DNA of 64,000 nucleotides from Lachnospiraceae bacterium (GTDB taxonomy: Bacteria; Bacillota; Clostridia; Lachnospirales; Lachnospiraceae). Numbering within the stretch: the stretch's first letter is position 1; each line of letters starts with the position of its first letter. Shown here piece after piece: positions 52,044-62,049 of this stretch. Where the stretch lies: NCBI GenBank assembly GCA_015057165.1, contig SVEY01000003.1, forward strand, positions 1 through 64,000, written 5' to 3'. The position numbers and the translations under genes are program-made. The notes beneath the pieces were generated by a model. It made no database searches, was not told where the DNA came from, and saw only the letters and a list, made by a program, of their open reading frames with translations.

Positions 52044-53003
52044 CTAATAGTTCTGGCTTCTAACATATTGGAATAGATTTCCTGTTAACAATTCTTCTAT
52101 CTTATAGCAACCTTCATTAAGATTATTAGCTGACATTTGTAACTCTATCGAAGTTACTTTACATGCTATTTTCTCAACAAAATCCCTCATCTCTTCTTGT
52201 CTTTTTTGATAATAATCTCCTCTCTTATTAATAAGAATACAATTGTCAACATATTCCATAATCTCTCTAAATCCCTGATTAATATCTTCAAATATAAATA
52301 CATATGCCCCATAGTTAAGAGAATCTATATAATCTAATAATGCTTTCCATTGTTTCTTACTAATAGATGATATATCTGTAGGACAAAAAGACATTGGCAG
52401 TACATCTATTCCATTGTAATTCTCTAATAAATCCTTTATCTCCCATGTTCTGTTATTCTCTAATTTATATATAACATCTATTATTCCACTTCTCGGTCCA
52501 TCCCGAATCAGCCTTCTTATAATAGGAATATTAACCATATCTATAAGAAGTACATTTTCTGTTTCTTCTAGCATTTTACACATACTCAACCCATACATCT
52601 CTGTAAGTTCATGATGGAAGGGGGAATATATTGCAAAACTTTTTCCCCTTGCAGATTTATTTCTGCTACAGGACATCATTCTATACAATCCATCCATAGG
52701 TCCATATTTATATATAGTCTGGTATGCTTCTTCACTCTGCAAATTATCAATCGAAGCACTAAGTATAATAAGTTTGTCTTCTTTTACATCACTTGCAATT
52801 CCATTTTCTTCATTACTAACTTTATAAACTTCATAGAATTCATCTCCCATAATGGTATAACTGTATTCATTATTAAGAAGGCTCGCCATGTAGTCTTCTA
52901 TTGTTGTAAAAGAAGAAAAAGTTAAATTGTCACATTTTTCATATAGATAAGTTAACAAACTCCTAACATATCCTTCGTCAAAATCACATATTGCTACTTT
53001 CAA
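52044..53003 (-). CDS. TadZ/CpaE-like protein lacking a P-loop
   Basis: A 319-residue protein at the place of TadZ/CpaE. It has a receiver-like N-terminus (KVAICDFDEGYVRSLLTYLY) and a ParA/MinD-like second half (VLLIDMVNIPIIRRLIRDG, YVFIFEDINQGF, CILINKRGDYYQ). Where TadZ has its deviant Walker A, the sequence is FAIYSPFHHELTEMYGLSM, without GK-S/T, so ATP binding is doubtful. The start is TTG: GGAGG lies 7 bases upstream, and the TTG overlaps the stop of the prepilin peptidase gene (TTGA). It probably localises the pilus machine. Confidence 0.75.
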   Translation of the reverse strand: MKVAICDFDEGYVRSLLTYLYEKCDNLTFSSFTTIEDYMASLLNNEYSYTIMGDEFYEVYKVSNEENGIASDVKEDKLIILSASIDNLQSEEAYQTIYKYGPMDGLYRMMSCSRNKSARGKSFAIYSPFHHELTEMYGLSMCKMLEETENVLLIDMVNIPIIRRLIRDGPRSGIIDVIYKLENNRTWEIKDLLENYNGIDVLPMSFCPTDISSISKKQWKALLDYIDSLNYGAYVFIFEDINQGFREIMEYVDNCILINKRGDYYQKRQEEMRDFVEKIACKVTSIELQMSANNLNEGCYKIEELLTGNLFQYVRSQNY

Positions 53004-53509
53004 AGTAATACCTCCAATCCTAAAGCAGACAGAAAACCTACTAACATACATATTGAAAAACAAATATAACTACTTTCACTTGTTGGTGTATAATGAGACA
53101 CCTCTCCTGAAGTCATACATTTCTGAACATGAAATATAACATTAGCAAGCTTACTCTTAAGCTCCCTATTAATTATCATTCTTATCAGTCCATATAGCGC
53201 TCCTATAATAAAGGAACAAATTATAAATCGTATCAAAAATTCTGTGGGGCAAAAAATTGATATTACGGAAAATAATTTGATATCTCCCGCTCCGAGTGCC
53301 TTAAGATAATAAAAAATGAATAAAGCCAGAACAGGCCATAAGGCACGAATAAAGTAAATATAGAAATCACTAAAACCATTAATGACTATCATTGTTGTAA
53401 ATGCTATTCCATATCCACTTATAATTATTAAATTAGGAATCTTCTTCGTAAAATAATCACAGGCAGCTGCAACAGTCAGTATAACCAGCGCTACCACATA
53501 TGCCTGCAT
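53000..53509 (-). CDS. Prepilin peptidase (TadV/CpaA-like), first copy
   Basis: A 169-residue A24 membrane protease. The catalytic aspartates lie in AAACDYFTKKIPN and GAGDIKLFS (GxGD). About five helices. It is the first gene of the Tad run, next to the promoter at 53536, and likely cleaves the Flp prepilin. Several in-frame starts lie close together. MQAYVVALV, 8 bases after AGAGG, fits best. Confidence 0.85.
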   Translation of the reverse strand: MQAYVVALVILTVAAACDYFTKKIPNLIIISGYGIAFTTMIVINGFSDFYIYFIRALWPVLALFIFYYLKALGAGDIKLFSVISIFCPTEFLIRFIICSFIIGALYGLIRMIINRELKSKLANVIFHVQKCMTSGEVSHYTPTSESSYICFSICMLVGFLSALGLEVLL

Positions 53510-53535
53510 ACGCATCACCTCTTTTCGTGATACCC

Positions 53536-53564
53536 ATTATATGAGTGCATATTATAAAAGTCTA
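53536..53564 (-). promoter_or_regulatory. Promoter of the Tad operon
   Basis: TAGACT (53559-53564), 17-base spacer, TATAAT (53536-53541). The predicted leader is only about 20 bases. No other convincing promoter is seen down to the FHA gene, so about 9 kb may be one transcript. Confidence 0.55.
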
Positions 53565-53635
53565 TAAGCGTTTCATGGAAATTTATTTGTTATTACATTT
53601 TAACAAAAATAATATTATTTATTATGCATTTGCAA

Positions 53636-53665
53636 CAAAAAAACCAGTGATTTTTCAATCACTGG
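53636..53665 (-). terminator. Terminator of glycosyltransferase gene
   Basis: CCAGTGATT/AATCACTGG hairpin followed by TTTTTTTG on the minus strand. It overlaps the last codons of the gene at 53659. Confidence 0.85.
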
Positions 53666-54813
53666 GGAAATTCAGTCTCTTCTTCTATGAAGTCACACCA
53701 TTCATTTCTTGCATTTTCATTGATTGATGATTGCTGACTTTTGAGCATCTTATCACGATTCTCAGGTTTAAGTAGTGCTGTTATAGCAGACGCAAGATCT
53801 TTTCTTATATTCTTAACATATACACTCATTCCCTTTGCATCAAAGTACTTAACATTGAAAGACTCACAACCTGGAATTGGTGATATATGAATAAGTGGTA
53901 CCTTTGCAACAGCAGCCTCTGTGGATGATAGACCACCTGGTTTTGATATTATGATATCACTTGCCTTCATATATGATGGCATATTGTCTGTAGATTTAAG
54001 AACTGTAATATATTCTTTACTCATGGAATGAAGCTTCTTATATAATTTCTCATTATTACCGCACACTACTATTCCATGAAGCTTTCTACTTTTTATAATG
54101 CCTTTATCAACTTTATCATTAAAAGTCTTAATATATCCATTTAACACATCTGTTACCAACTTCATCTGGCCAGCACCAACGCTTCCGCCCACAGCAAGAA
54201 TGTGTCGCATTTTAGGAGATAATCCAATCTCTTCTAAAGCTCTGTTATCAAGTTTTCTCTTGGTAAATTCCTCGTGTACCGGTATTCCATAAGGTTTGAG
54301 TTTTTCTCTTGGTATTCCTCTTGATGTAAAGGCTTCAATAGAATCTTCTCCAGGAATACAATAATAATCGCAATCAGTTTCTGCTGTAAATGGAATACAT
54401 ATGTAATCAGTCGCAACAAAAAATGTAGGTGGCAAATCTACCTTGTGTCTTTTCAACATTGTAATCATTTCTGCTGGATAAATATGAGACATTATTATTC
54501 CATCGAAATTGTTCTTCTTCAAGAATCCTTTCATTCGATACGCTACACCAGCATTGGCAAAATAAACTGGTGACATTACTGGTATTCTACTTACCATTTC
54601 ACCTGCGAAATACAAAGAGCCAAATACCTTAGGCATTGTCTGAACTAATTTAATATATGCCCATCCAACCTGATCTCCTCTTCTTTCATTCACCAGATCA
54701 TATGGATCTAAGAAGGTCACATCATGACCTCTCTTCAATAATTCTTTCTCAATTGCATGAGCGGCTGAATTATGTCCACCGCCTGTACTACATGACATGA
54801 TAAGATATTTCAT
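53659..54813 (-). CDS. MGDG synthase/UgtP-like glycolipid glycosyltransferase
   Basis: A 384-residue GT28-type enzyme. The N-terminus YLIMSCSTGGGHNSAAHAIE is the MGDG-synthase signature (lipid acceptor loop), and the donor domain has ILAVGGSVGAGQMKLV and SKPGGLSSTEAAVAKVPLIH. It transfers glucose or galactose from a UDP-sugar to diacylglycerol at the inner leaflet and so makes membrane glycolipids or lipoteichoic acid anchors. Its stop region overlaps its terminator. plsY, which supplies the acyl-glycerol phosphate precursor, ends on the first base of this gene's start codon. Confidence 0.9.
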   Translation of the reverse strand: MKYLIMSCSTGGGHNSAAHAIEKELLKRGHDVTFLDPYDLVNERRGDQVGWAYIKLVQTMPKVFGSLYFAGEMVSRIPVMSPVYFANAGVAYRMKGFLKKNNFDGIIMSHIYPAEMITMLKRHKVDLPPTFFVATDYICIPFTAETDCDYYCIPGEDSIEAFTSRGIPREKLKPYGIPVHEEFTKRKLDNRALEEIGLSPKMRHILAVGGSVGAGQMKLVTDVLNGYIKTFNDKVDKGIIKSRKLHGIVVCGNNEKLYKKLHSMSKEYITVLKSTDNMPSYMKASDIIISKPGGLSSTEAAVAKVPLIHISPIPGCESFNVKYFDAKGMSVYVKNIRKDLASAITALLKPENRDKMLKSQQSSINENARNEWCDFIEEETEFPQ

Positions 54814-55469
54814 TAATCTTTATGTCCTTCCTTATCTCCTATTATGTTCCATTTTACAAATAGAACATTTAAATTACCTTTTTCTTCTTTACTAAGAAGT
54901 AGCTTGATACATACTATAATTGCAGCAGCAATGTATGTAATAACAATCGCAGTACGATAACCAACAAAAGGTGAAATTATTGCTGCAACTATGAAGGTTA
55001 TCATTGTTTTGTAATAATCAGGTTTTATTATCAGTACTAATGAAAAAACAATAAAAACTATTGCCAAAAGAAGCGCAGGTCTTAAATCTATTAAGAATCC
55101 AAGTAATGAGCCAAATGTTACTGCAATACCTTTGCCTCCCTTAAATCTATGAAAAATTGGTAATATATGACCAATTATAGGAGAAAGCATTACTAGAGCC
55201 ATCAACATTTCATTATTATAATTTACATCCACAAAATTCAGACATAAGAATACCGGAACCATTCCTTTTGCCAAATCACAGATAACGGTAAGTGTTCCAC
55301 ACCAAAATCCACCTATTGAATAAGCATTAAATGCTCCCGGATTTTTGTCTTTTGCTTTAAGGGTTATGTCTTCTTTTGTAAATACATATCCGAATACTTT
55401 AGCAAACAATATGGAACCACAAAGGTATCCTATTACTGCAAATACTATGTATTCAAATTCATAACTCAT
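54813..55469 (-). CDS. plsY: Glycerol-3-phosphate acyltransferase PlsY
   Basis: A 218-residue membrane enzyme that transfers acyl from acyl-phosphate to glycerol-3-phosphate. The three PlsY motifs are present: GSILFAKVFG, KDKNPGAFNAYSIGG (family: xGSGNxGATN, here divergent) and HRFKGGKGIAVTFGSLLG. About six to seven helices. The second motif differs from the classic GSGNxGATN. The start MSYEFEYIV has GGTGG about 7 bases upstream. It is divergent from the lipoprotein gene at 55597. Confidence 0.88.
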   Translation of the reverse strand: MSYEFEYIVFAVIGYLCGSILFAKVFGYVFTKEDITLKAKDKNPGAFNAYSIGGFWCGTLTVICDLAKGMVPVFLCLNFVDVNYNNEMLMALVMLSPIIGHILPIFHRFKGGKGIAVTFGSLLGFLIDLRPALLLAIVFIVFSLVLIIKPDYYKTMITFIVAAIISPFVGYRTAIVITYIAAAIIVCIKLLLSKEEKGNLNVLFVKWNIIGDKEGHKD

Positions 55470-55566
55470 ATAATCCACCCACAAAATTAATTGCCAATGT
55501 ATAACAATTTTCTAACTATTTTATTATATAACAATTATTTATTGTATCCAATATGTTTTTTCGTAG

Positions 55567-55572
55567 TATAAT
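55567..55572 (+). promoter_or_regulatory. -10 box of lipoprotein gene
   Basis: TATAAT, 25 bases before the ATG. A weak -35 (TTGTAT) lies 19 bases upstream. The leader would be under 20 bases and is filled by a G-rich RBS (AGGGGGGGTG). Confidence 0.45.
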
Positions 55573-55596
55573 AGAGAAAAGGGGGGGTGATTTTTT

Positions 55597-56109
55597 ATGA
55601 ATAATACACTAAAAAATAAACAAAACACCTGCAATCGTGTAATTCGCATTATGTGTCTTATTACACTCAGTCTCGTATTCATGGTAACCACTATATCTCT
55701 TACGGGATGTGCTAAGAAAAAAGAGGCTGTGTCTGCTAGTGAATTCAAATCGACTCTTGGATCTGGCTTTGAATATACTGACCTCACTTCACAATACAAA
55801 TCTTCTGACCCATCAGTAGTAGAAGTAATTGATGCAAAAGATAAAGACGGATTGGAACTACAATATTGGCGATTAAAGGATGATATTAGCGCCTCAGTTA
55901 ATTTTCATTACAAGAGACATAGAATAGAAAACCAATGTCCAAGTAATAATACCTGGGATAAAGAAAGAAATGAAGATATGTCTGCAGAAGGCTCAAACCA
56001 GACTGTTTTCTATAAACTATCTAAAGTTGACGACACTGTAATCTATACAACTGTTACTCTTAATAACAGATCAGCTGTAGAAAAACTATTTGAGAAACTT
56101 GGATACTAA
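55597..56109 (+). CDS. Predicted lipoprotein
   Basis: A 170-residue exported protein with an N-terminal basic and hydrophobic signal (VIRIMCLITLSLVFMVTTIS) and a lipobox LTGC at residues 35-38, so C38 is probably lipidated by the Lgt encoded at 56149. The mature part is about 130 residues, with a SASEFKSTLGSGFEYTDL start and a NNRSAVEKLFEKLGY end, and looks like a small soluble domain of unknown function. It is the only well-supported plus-strand gene in the core half. Confidence 0.82.
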   Translation: MNNTLKNKQNTCNRVIRIMCLITLSLVFMVTTISLTGCAKKKEAVSASEFKSTLGSGFEYTDLTSQYKSSDPSVVEVIDAKDKDGLELQYWRLKDDISASVNFHYKRHRIENQCPSNNTWDKERNEDMSAEGSNQTVFYKLSKVDDTVIYTTVTLNNRSAVEKLFEKLGY

Positions 56110-56112
56110 TAT

Positions 56113-56150
56113 AAAGGCTACTAATACAAGCAATATTAGTAGCCTTTTTT
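56113..56150. terminator. Bidirectional terminator
   Basis: AGGCTACTAAT pairs with ATTAGTAGCCT, with TTTTTT following on the plus strand and a short A/T-rich flank on the other side. It serves the lipoprotein gene and probably also lgt, which is read towards it. Confidence 0.85.
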
Positions 56151-56925
56151 ATTTCTTATTTCTATTTCTTGATAGATTAATAATTATCCATAGGATTCCC
56201 ACAACTACCATTCCTATGCTTATCCATTGAGATGTATATAACGAAAGGAATTTGCCACGATAAGCATCGTATCTATAGTATTCTAATATAAATCTTACTA
56301 TTCCATATAATATGAAGTACATTGGAAGAAGAAACTGAGTCTTCCTAAACCAATAGAATAAAAATAACACTATGGAAATTACGAAGAGACAACATGTCTC
56401 TACAATTTGAACAGGAAACATTGGAATACCTGATGGTGCAATAATTGAAGTCTCTGGATATACAACAGCTATAGATCCGTCATATGGTATACCATAGCAA
56501 CATCCTGCCAGAAAACATCCTATTCTTCCAAATCCATGGGCAAGTGGTATGGCAAATGCGTAATTACTAATATAGTCCCACGCATCAATTTTGTGTATCT
56601 TACCTCCAAGAAATACTAGTATTACTGCCAGAATTAAGCCTCCATAGAATACAAATCCTCCACCAATTAATGGAGCCAAAACTTCAGGCTCGCCTATTCT
56701 ATCCCAGGGGATGTCATTAATATTAATTAAAATATATAGAAGCTTAGAACCTATTATTCCACCAAGAAGTCCATATCCTTCTATTATTATAAAATCCCAC
56801 ACATTCTTCTTATCTCTCTTAAGTATAAGAAGAATTACAACCAAATTGGCTATAATCGCACCTGTAACAATCATTGTGCCATATGCCGGTATCTTAAATA
56901 AGCCAAAATCTAAATACATGCTCAT
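56149..56925 (-). CDS. lgt: Prolipoprotein diacylglyceryl transferase
   Basis: A 258-residue membrane enzyme that attaches diacylglycerol to lipobox cysteines. About seven helices. The Lgt signature is AIPLAHGFGRIGCFLAGCCYGIP, which contains the catalytic H and R-I-G-C-F-x-x-G-C-C-Y-G. Further blocks are PLIGGGFVFYGGLI and FPVQIVET. It is convergent with the lipoprotein gene. Confidence 0.95.
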   Translation of the reverse strand: MSMYLDFGLFKIPAYGTMIVTGAIIANLVVILLILKRDKKNVWDFIIIEGYGLLGGIIGSKLLYILININDIPWDRIGEPEVLAPLIGGGFVFYGGLILAVILVFLGGKIHKIDAWDYISNYAFAIPLAHGFGRIGCFLAGCCYGIPYDGSIAVVYPETSIIAPSGIPMFPVQIVETCCLFVISIVLFLFYWFRKTQFLLPMYFILYGIVRFILEYYRYDAYRGKFLSLYTSQWISIGMVVVGILWIIINLSRNRNKK

Positions 56926-56942
56926 AATCTAGTCATCCTCGT

Positions 56943-56977
56943 TAAAAAAATCACCTCTGCCGCATGCGACAGAGGCA
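56943..56977 (-). terminator. Terminator of Gln-rich membrane protein gene
   Basis: GCCTCTGTCGC pairs with GCGGCAGAGG (one mismatch), followed by TTTTTTT on the minus strand. Confidence 0.8.
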
Positions 56978-57004
56978 AGTTAATTAATCATAATCAAGTA
57001 AATA

Positions 57005-57598
57005 TTACATATAGCCTAGTGGTGCAAGACATGCTACGCAACCAACTGAAACCCAAGTAATAGTTCCAAAAACAACATCGATGATTCCAAAAATAAATCC
57101 AATAATACCAGTTATTCTTCCTGCCTTAACCTGACCATTATCAACATTTGGATTTGCCTGCATATACTTCTTAGACCAGCTCATTGCAAGAGCACCAAAT
57201 ACAATAGAAAGAATTCCGAAAACTACTGTCCATCCAATTATTACAGATACACATAATGAAACAATACCAAATACCATAATCTGTGTTGGACTATGTCCAG
57301 CATCTACAACATTATATCCTTGGCTTGTCTGCTGATACTGCTGTTGTCCTGCCTGCTGGAACTGCTGTCCCTGATTACCCTGTTGATACTGCTGATTCTG
57401 TTGGAACTGCTGTCCCTGGTTAGCCTGTTGATACTGCTGATTCTGTTGGAACTGCTGTCCCTGATTACCCTGCTCTGCTTGTTGAACTTGAGGCTCTGGC
57501 TGAACCTGCTCTGCCTGCTGAACTTGAGGCTCTGGTTGAACCGGTTGTCCCTGTGTCTCAGGTTGTTGATTATTAGGATTATCTTCATAATATGCCAT
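57005..57598 (-). CDS. DUF4190-like membrane protein with Gln-rich repeats
   Basis: A 197-residue protein. Residues 1-95 are disordered, and roughly half are Gln. They hold two copies of PEPQVQQAEQ (23-32, 34-43) and then tandem units of (G/A)NQGQQFQQNQQYQQ, the last one altered. Residues about 103-195 hold two to three membrane helices (QIMVFGIVSLCVSVIIGWTV, FGILSIVFGALAMSW, ITGIIGFIFGIIDVVFG), the layout of DUF4190-type small membrane proteins. The repeat number may vary between strains by slippage. Function unknown. Confidence 0.75.
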   Translation of the reverse strand: MAYYEDNPNNQQPETQGQPVQPEPQVQQAEQVQPEPQVQQAEQGNQGQQFQQNQQYQQANQGQQFQQNQQYQQGNQGQQFQQAGQQQYQQTSQGYNVVDAGHSPTQIMVFGIVSLCVSVIIGWTVVFGILSIVFGALAMSWSKKYMQANPNVDNGQVKAGRITGIIGFIFGIIDVVFGTITWVSVGCVACLAPLGYM

Positions 57599-57649
57599 AA
57601 TAATTTCCTCCTTGTATATATATCCTATTCTTACTTAAGGCTTATTTCC

Positions 57650-57680
57650 AAAAAAACTCCTCACAAAATGCAAGGAGTCT
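57650..57680 (-). terminator. Terminator of DUF-type membrane gene
   Basis: ACTCCT pairs with AGGAGT around an 11-base loop, followed by TTTTTTT on the minus strand, 24 bases after the stop at 57704. Confidence 0.75.
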
Positions 57681-57703
57681 TTAGTTTCAATTTGATTTTC
57701 AAA

Positions 57704-58108
57704 TTATTGAGCTTCGTTAAGAGATTTTTCAATCTCCTTAGTGGCATTGTCAATTGACTGCTGAACTTCAGCTTGTTGCTCAGGTGTCATATTGTTATAT
57801 GATTCTTCTGCCGCTTTTCCTACTTCATTTAATGCTGCGCCTCCTATTGCAAGACATGCAACACATGCAATCAAACTAATTACTGAGTAAACAATTGCAA
57901 GGATAGATGTAACAAGTCCACCTACTCCCATTCCCTTCTTCTCAGGAATCTTCTTCATTGTATTAGCACTAAGCACAATACCTACGATACCACCAATTAA
58001 TGAGATAATAAGTAAAATAAGTGATAGAACAATATTAGTTCCTGCTGCTCCACCAATAATTGCAAGTACAAGAGAACCTATACCTACTAATAAAGCTGCT
58101 AATGCCAT
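57704..58108 (-). CDS. Small three-helix membrane protein
   Basis: A 134-residue protein with three helices (about 3-25, 28-48, 66-92) rich in Ala, Gly, Ile and Val, and an acidic C-terminal tail with an amphipathic helix (MTPEQQAEVQQSIDNATKEI). It is of the same general type as the next protein but without the Gln-rich part. The start MALAALLVG has GGAGGG upstream. The 13 residues before it (a repeat of MFKE) come from a tandem 12-base repeat in the leader. Function unknown. Confidence 0.7.
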   Translation of the reverse strand: MALAALLVGIGSLVLAIIGGAAGTNIVLSLILLIISLIGGIVGIVLSANTMKKIPEKKGMGVGGLVTSILAIVYSVISLIACVACLAIGGAALNEVGKAAEESYNNMTPEQQAEVQQSIDNATKEIEKSLNEAQ

Positions 58109-58194
58109 AATATTTCCCTCCATTTCTTTAAACATTTCTTTAAACATTTTTTACACGAACTATGATACATTATTACATAGATGTAGTCAAGAAA

Positions 58195-58238
58195 TAAAAA
58201 TAGATGTGGCCATTGAATAATCATAGCCACATCTACAT
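58195..58238 (-). terminator. Terminator of rpoBC operon
   Basis: TAGATGTGGC pairs with GCCACATCTA around a 20-base loop, followed by TTTTTA on the minus strand, directly after the rpoC stop. Confidence 0.8.
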
Positions 58239-58247
58239 AATAGAATA

Positions 58248-61200
58248 TTACTCTTCTACTTCATTATTTATTGCATCGATAAGAGAAGCTATTCCAGCTT
58301 TTGGTGCATCTTCTTCGACTTCTTCTACGACTTCTGCCTCATCTGTAGATGATTGCATCTCCATCTCAAGAAGTTTACTTGCTTCTTCCTGTGCCTTAGC
58401 AATCTGTCTAGACATCTCATTATCATATGTAGTGTTAATCTTAATATTGCTATATCTCTTCATACCTGTTCCGGCAGGGATAAGCTTACCTAAGATAACG
58501 CTTTCCTTAAGTCCGATTAATGGGTCAATCTTTCCTTTGATTGCTGCACCTGTAAGAACCTTAGTAGTCTCCTGGAAGGAAGCTGCTGACAAGAATGACT
58601 CTGTAGCAAGACTTGCCTTAGTAATACCAAGAAGAATCTGCTCACCTTCTGCAGGCTCTTTACCTTCTGCTTTAAGCTGTTCATTGACAGCTTCAAATTC
58701 AAGAACATCTACTTGTGTTCCTGGCAAGTAATTAGAATCACCTGCTGCATCAATTCTAACTTTCTTAAGCATCTGATGAACAATAACCTCAATATGCTTA
58801 TCGTTAATATCAACACCTTGCAGACGATATACTCTCTGAACTTCTCTAAGCATGTAATCCTGTACAGCTCTAACACCCTTGATATCAATAATATCATGTG
58901 GATTAATAGAACCTTCTGTAAGTTCATCACCCTTCTCGATTACCTGACCGTCAATAACTTTGATACGAGAGCCATAAGGGATTAGATAAATCTTCTCCTC
59001 TCCTTCGTCGTTTCTTACAACAACTTCTCTCTTCTTCTTAGTATCACGAATCTCAATAGTTCCGGCAATCTCAGAAATAATAGCAAGTCCTTTAGGCTTT
59101 CTTGCTTCAAAGATTTCCTCTACACGAGGAAGACCTTGTGTGATATCGTTACCAGCAACACCACCAGTATGGAAAGTTCTCATTGTAAGCTGTGTACCAG
59201 GCTCACCAATTGATTGAGCTGCAATAATACCTATTGCTTCACCAACCTGTACTGCGTTACCAGTTGCCATATTAGCACCATAACATTTTGCACAGACACC
59301 CTGGCGTGAGCGACATGTAAGAATAGTACGAATCTTAATCTGAGCCTTTTCCTTAACTGTAGGATCATCTTTCTCAGCCTGAATTAGATCTGCAAATAAC
59401 TTACCATCTTCATTAACACCCTTTGTCACAATTGCTTCTGCTCTACGAGGTGTAATCATATGGTTTGCTTTAACAATAACATTTCCATCTTTATCACAGA
59501 TAGTCTCACAAGAGAATCTTCCTGTAATACGTTCCTGAAGTGATTCAATCTCTTCACGACCTTCCATAAATGCACGTACATACATTCCTGGAATCTCGTT
59601 ATCTGTTCCTTCGATACAATCTCTCTCTCTAACAATCAACTGTTGAGATACATCAACAAGTCTTCTTGTCAAATATCCTGAATCGGCTGTACGAAGAGCT
59701 GTATCTGAAAGTCCCTTACGAGCACCATGAGCAGACATGAAATACTCTAATACGTCAAGACCTTCACGGAAGTTAGACTTAATAGGAAGCTCGATTGTAC
59801 GACCTGTTGTATCAGCCATAAGACCACGCATACCAGCAAGCTGTTTGATCTGCTTATCAGAACCACGGGCTCCGGAATCAGCCATCATATGGATGTTGTT
59901 GTATTTATCAAGACCCTGAAGAAGCTCTTCTGTAAGAACCTTATCAGTATCTTCCCATACAGTTACAACATCTCTATAACGTTCTTCTTCTGTCATCCAA
60001 CCACGCTTATATTTCTTAGAAATCTCATCAACAGTCTTCTCTGCTTCAGCAATCAAATCAGCCTTCTTAGCAGGAACTGTCATATCAGAGATTGATACTG
60101 TCATTGCAGCCTGTGTTGAATACTTATAACCCATAGCCTTAATATCATCTAATACTTCTGCAGTCTTAGTAGCACCATGAGTATTAATTACTTTCTCGAG
60201 TATCTTCTTAAGTTGCTTCTTACCTACAAGTTCATCAACTTCAAGAATAAGTTCGTTGCCTGGAATTGTTCTATCAACAATTCCAAGATCCTGAGGAATG
60301 ATTTCGTTAAAAATCAATCTTCCAACTGTAGATTCAATTATGCCAGAAACTATCTCACCATTAACTTCCTTAGACACACGTACCTTTACTCTCTCATGTA
60401 AAGAAACAGCCTTGTTCTCATATGCAAGAATAGCTTCATTAACATTCTTGAATATTTTCTTATCCTTGTCCTCTGGATTCTCTCTCTCCTGTGTAAGGTA
60501 ATAAATACCAAGAACCATATCCTGAGATGGTACAGCAACAGGACCACCATCAGAAGGCTTAAGTAAGTTGTTAGGTGATAGAAGCATAAATCTACATTCT
60601 GCCTGTGCTTCAGCAGTAAGTGGTAGATGGACGGCCATTTGGTCACCATCGAAATCGGCATTATAAGCTGTACATACAAGAGGATGAAGCTTAATAGCTT
60701 TACCTTCTACAAGAACAGGTTCAAATGCCTGAATACCTAATCTATGTAGTGTCGGAGCACGGTTGAGCATTACAGGGTGTTCTTTGATTACATCTTCTAG
60801 AACATCCCATACTTTAGGATCTAACTTCTCAACCATCTTCTTGGCACTCTTAATATTGTGTGCCTGACCTGTTTCTACAAGTACCTTCATAACAAATGGT
60901 TTGAATAATTCAATTGCCATTTCCTTAGGAAGACCACACTGATAAATCTTAAGTTCAGGTCCTACTACGATAACTGAACGACCAGAGTAATCTACACGCT
61001 TACCAAGTAAGTTCTGACGGAAACGACCAGACTTACCTTTAAGCATATCAGATAAAGACTTAAGTGCTCTGTTACCAGGGCCTGTTACAGCACGTCCACG
61101 ACGGCCATTATCAATTAATCCGTCTACTGCTTCCTGAAGCATACGCTTCTCGTTTCTTACAACGATTTCAGGAGCGTTGATATCAAGTAGCTTTCTAAGA

Positions 61201-62030
61201 CGATTGTTACGGTTAACAATTCTACGATATAAATCATTCAAATCAGAAGTTGCAAATCTTCCACCTTCTAATTGAACCATAGGACGAAGGTCTGGTGGAA
61301 TTACTGGAATAACATTAAGTATCATCCACTCAGGCTTATTTCCTGATTCTCTGAATGCTTCTACAACTTCTAATCTCTTAATAATTCTTGCTCTCTTCTG
61401 ACCAGTTGCAGATTCTAATTCTTCTTTGAGTTCTTCTGCATCTGCATCAAGATCAATAGCAGCTAATAATTCCTGGACAGACTCAGCACCCATTCCGGCT
61501 CTAAAAGCTGATGCTCCATAAGTCTCAACTGCGTTAGTATATTCATCTTGAGTAAGAATCTGCTTATACTCTAATGCAGTTTCTCCTGGATCTAATACAA
61601 TATAACTGTGGAAATATAATACTTTATCAAGTACTCTTGGTGATAAATCAAGAAGTAATCCCATGCGGCTAGGTATACCCTTGAAGTACCAGATATGAGA
61701 TACAGGACATGCAAGTTCAATATGTCCCATTCTCTCTCTACGTACTGCAGCTTTAGTTACCTCTACACCACACTTATCACAGACTACGCCTTTGTAGCGA
61801 ATCTTCTTGTATTTACCACAGTGACATTCCCAGTCTTTGCTTGGTCCGAAAATTTTCTCACAAAACAAACCGTCCTTCTCAGGCTTTAATGTTCTATAAT
61901 TAATTGTCTCGGGCTTCTTCACTTCACCATAAGACCATTCTCTAATCTTCTCTGGTGATGCCAAACCAATCTGAAGAGCGTCAAATTCAATTGGTTGATT
62001 TGTCTTATCTTTATTCATTGTACCTGGCAT
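58248..62030 (-). CDS. rpoC: RNA polymerase beta' subunit
   Basis: Complete 1260-residue beta' subunit of the clostridial type. The N-terminal zinc ribbon reads [20 protein letters not shown]. The active-site loop is [19 protein letters not shown], with the three Mg-binding aspartates. The switch/lid region [20 protein letters not shown], the bridge-helix/trigger-loop part ([20 protein letters not shown], then [20 protein letters not shown]) and the C-terminal zinc site ([13 protein letters not shown]) follow. It ends in an acidic tail ([18 protein letters not shown]). It lacks the long trigger-loop insertion of Proteobacteria. It follows rpoB by 19 bases. Confidence 0.98.
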   Translation of the reverse strand: MPGTMNKDKTNQPIEFDALQIGLASPEKIREWSYGEVKKPETINYRTLKPEKDGLFCEKIFGPSKDWECHCGKYKKIRYKGVVCDKCGVEVTKAAVRRERMGHIELACPVSHIWYFKGIPSRMGLLLDLSPRVLDKVLYFHSYIVLDPGETALEYKQILTQDEYTNAVETYGASAFRAGMGAESVQELLAAIDLDADAEELKEELESATGQKRARIIKRLEVVEAFRESGNKPEWMILNVIPVIPPDLRPMVQLEGGRFATSDLNDLYRRIVNRNNRLRKLLDINAPEIVVRNEKRMLQEAVDGLIDNGRRGRAVTGPGNRALKSLSDMLKGKSGRFRQNLLGKRVDYSGRSVIVVGPELKIYQCGLPKEMAIELFKPFVMKVLVETGQAHNIKSAKKMVEKLDPKVWDVLEDVIKEHPVMLNRAPTLHRLGIQAFEPVLVEGKAIKLHPLVCTAYNADFDGDQMAVHLPLTAEAQAECRFMLLSPNNLLKPSDGGPVAVPSQDMVLGIYYLTQERENPEDKDKKIFKNVNEAILAYENKAVSLHERVKVRVSKEVNGEIVSGIIESTVGRLIFNEIIPQDLGIVDRTIPGNELILEVDELVGKKQLKKILEKVINTHGATKTAEVLDDIKAMGYKYSTQAAMTVSISDMTVPAKKADLIAEAEKTVDEISKKYKRGWMTEEERYRDVVTVWEDTDKVLTEELLQGLDKYNNIHMMADSGARGSDKQIKQLAGMRGLMADTTGRTIELPIKSNFREGLDVLEYFMSAHGARKGLSDTALRTADSGYLTRRLVDVSQQLIVRERDCIEGTDNEIPGMYVRAFMEGREEIESLQERITGRFSCETICDKDGNVIVKANHMITPRRAEAIVTKGVNEDGKLFADLIQAEKDDPTVKEKAQIKIRTILTCRSRQGVCAKCYGANMATGNAVQVGEAIGIIAAQSIGEPGTQLTMRTFHTGGVAGNDITQGLPRVEEIFEARKPKGLAIISEIAGTIEIRDTKKKREVVVRNDEGEEKIYLIPYGSRIKVIDGQVIEKGDELTEGSINPHDIIDIKGVRAVQDYMLREVQRVYRLQGVDINDKHIEVIVHQMLKKVRIDAAGDSNYLPGTQVDVLEFEAVNEQLKAEGKEPAEGEQILLGITKASLATESFLSAASFQETTKVLTGAAIKGKIDPLIGLKESVILGKLIPAGTGMKRYSNIKINTTYDNEMSRQIAKAQEEASKLLEMEMQSSTDEAEVVEEVEEDAPKAGIASLIDAINNEVEE

Positions 62031-62049
62031 TTATGAAACTCCCTTCTCT

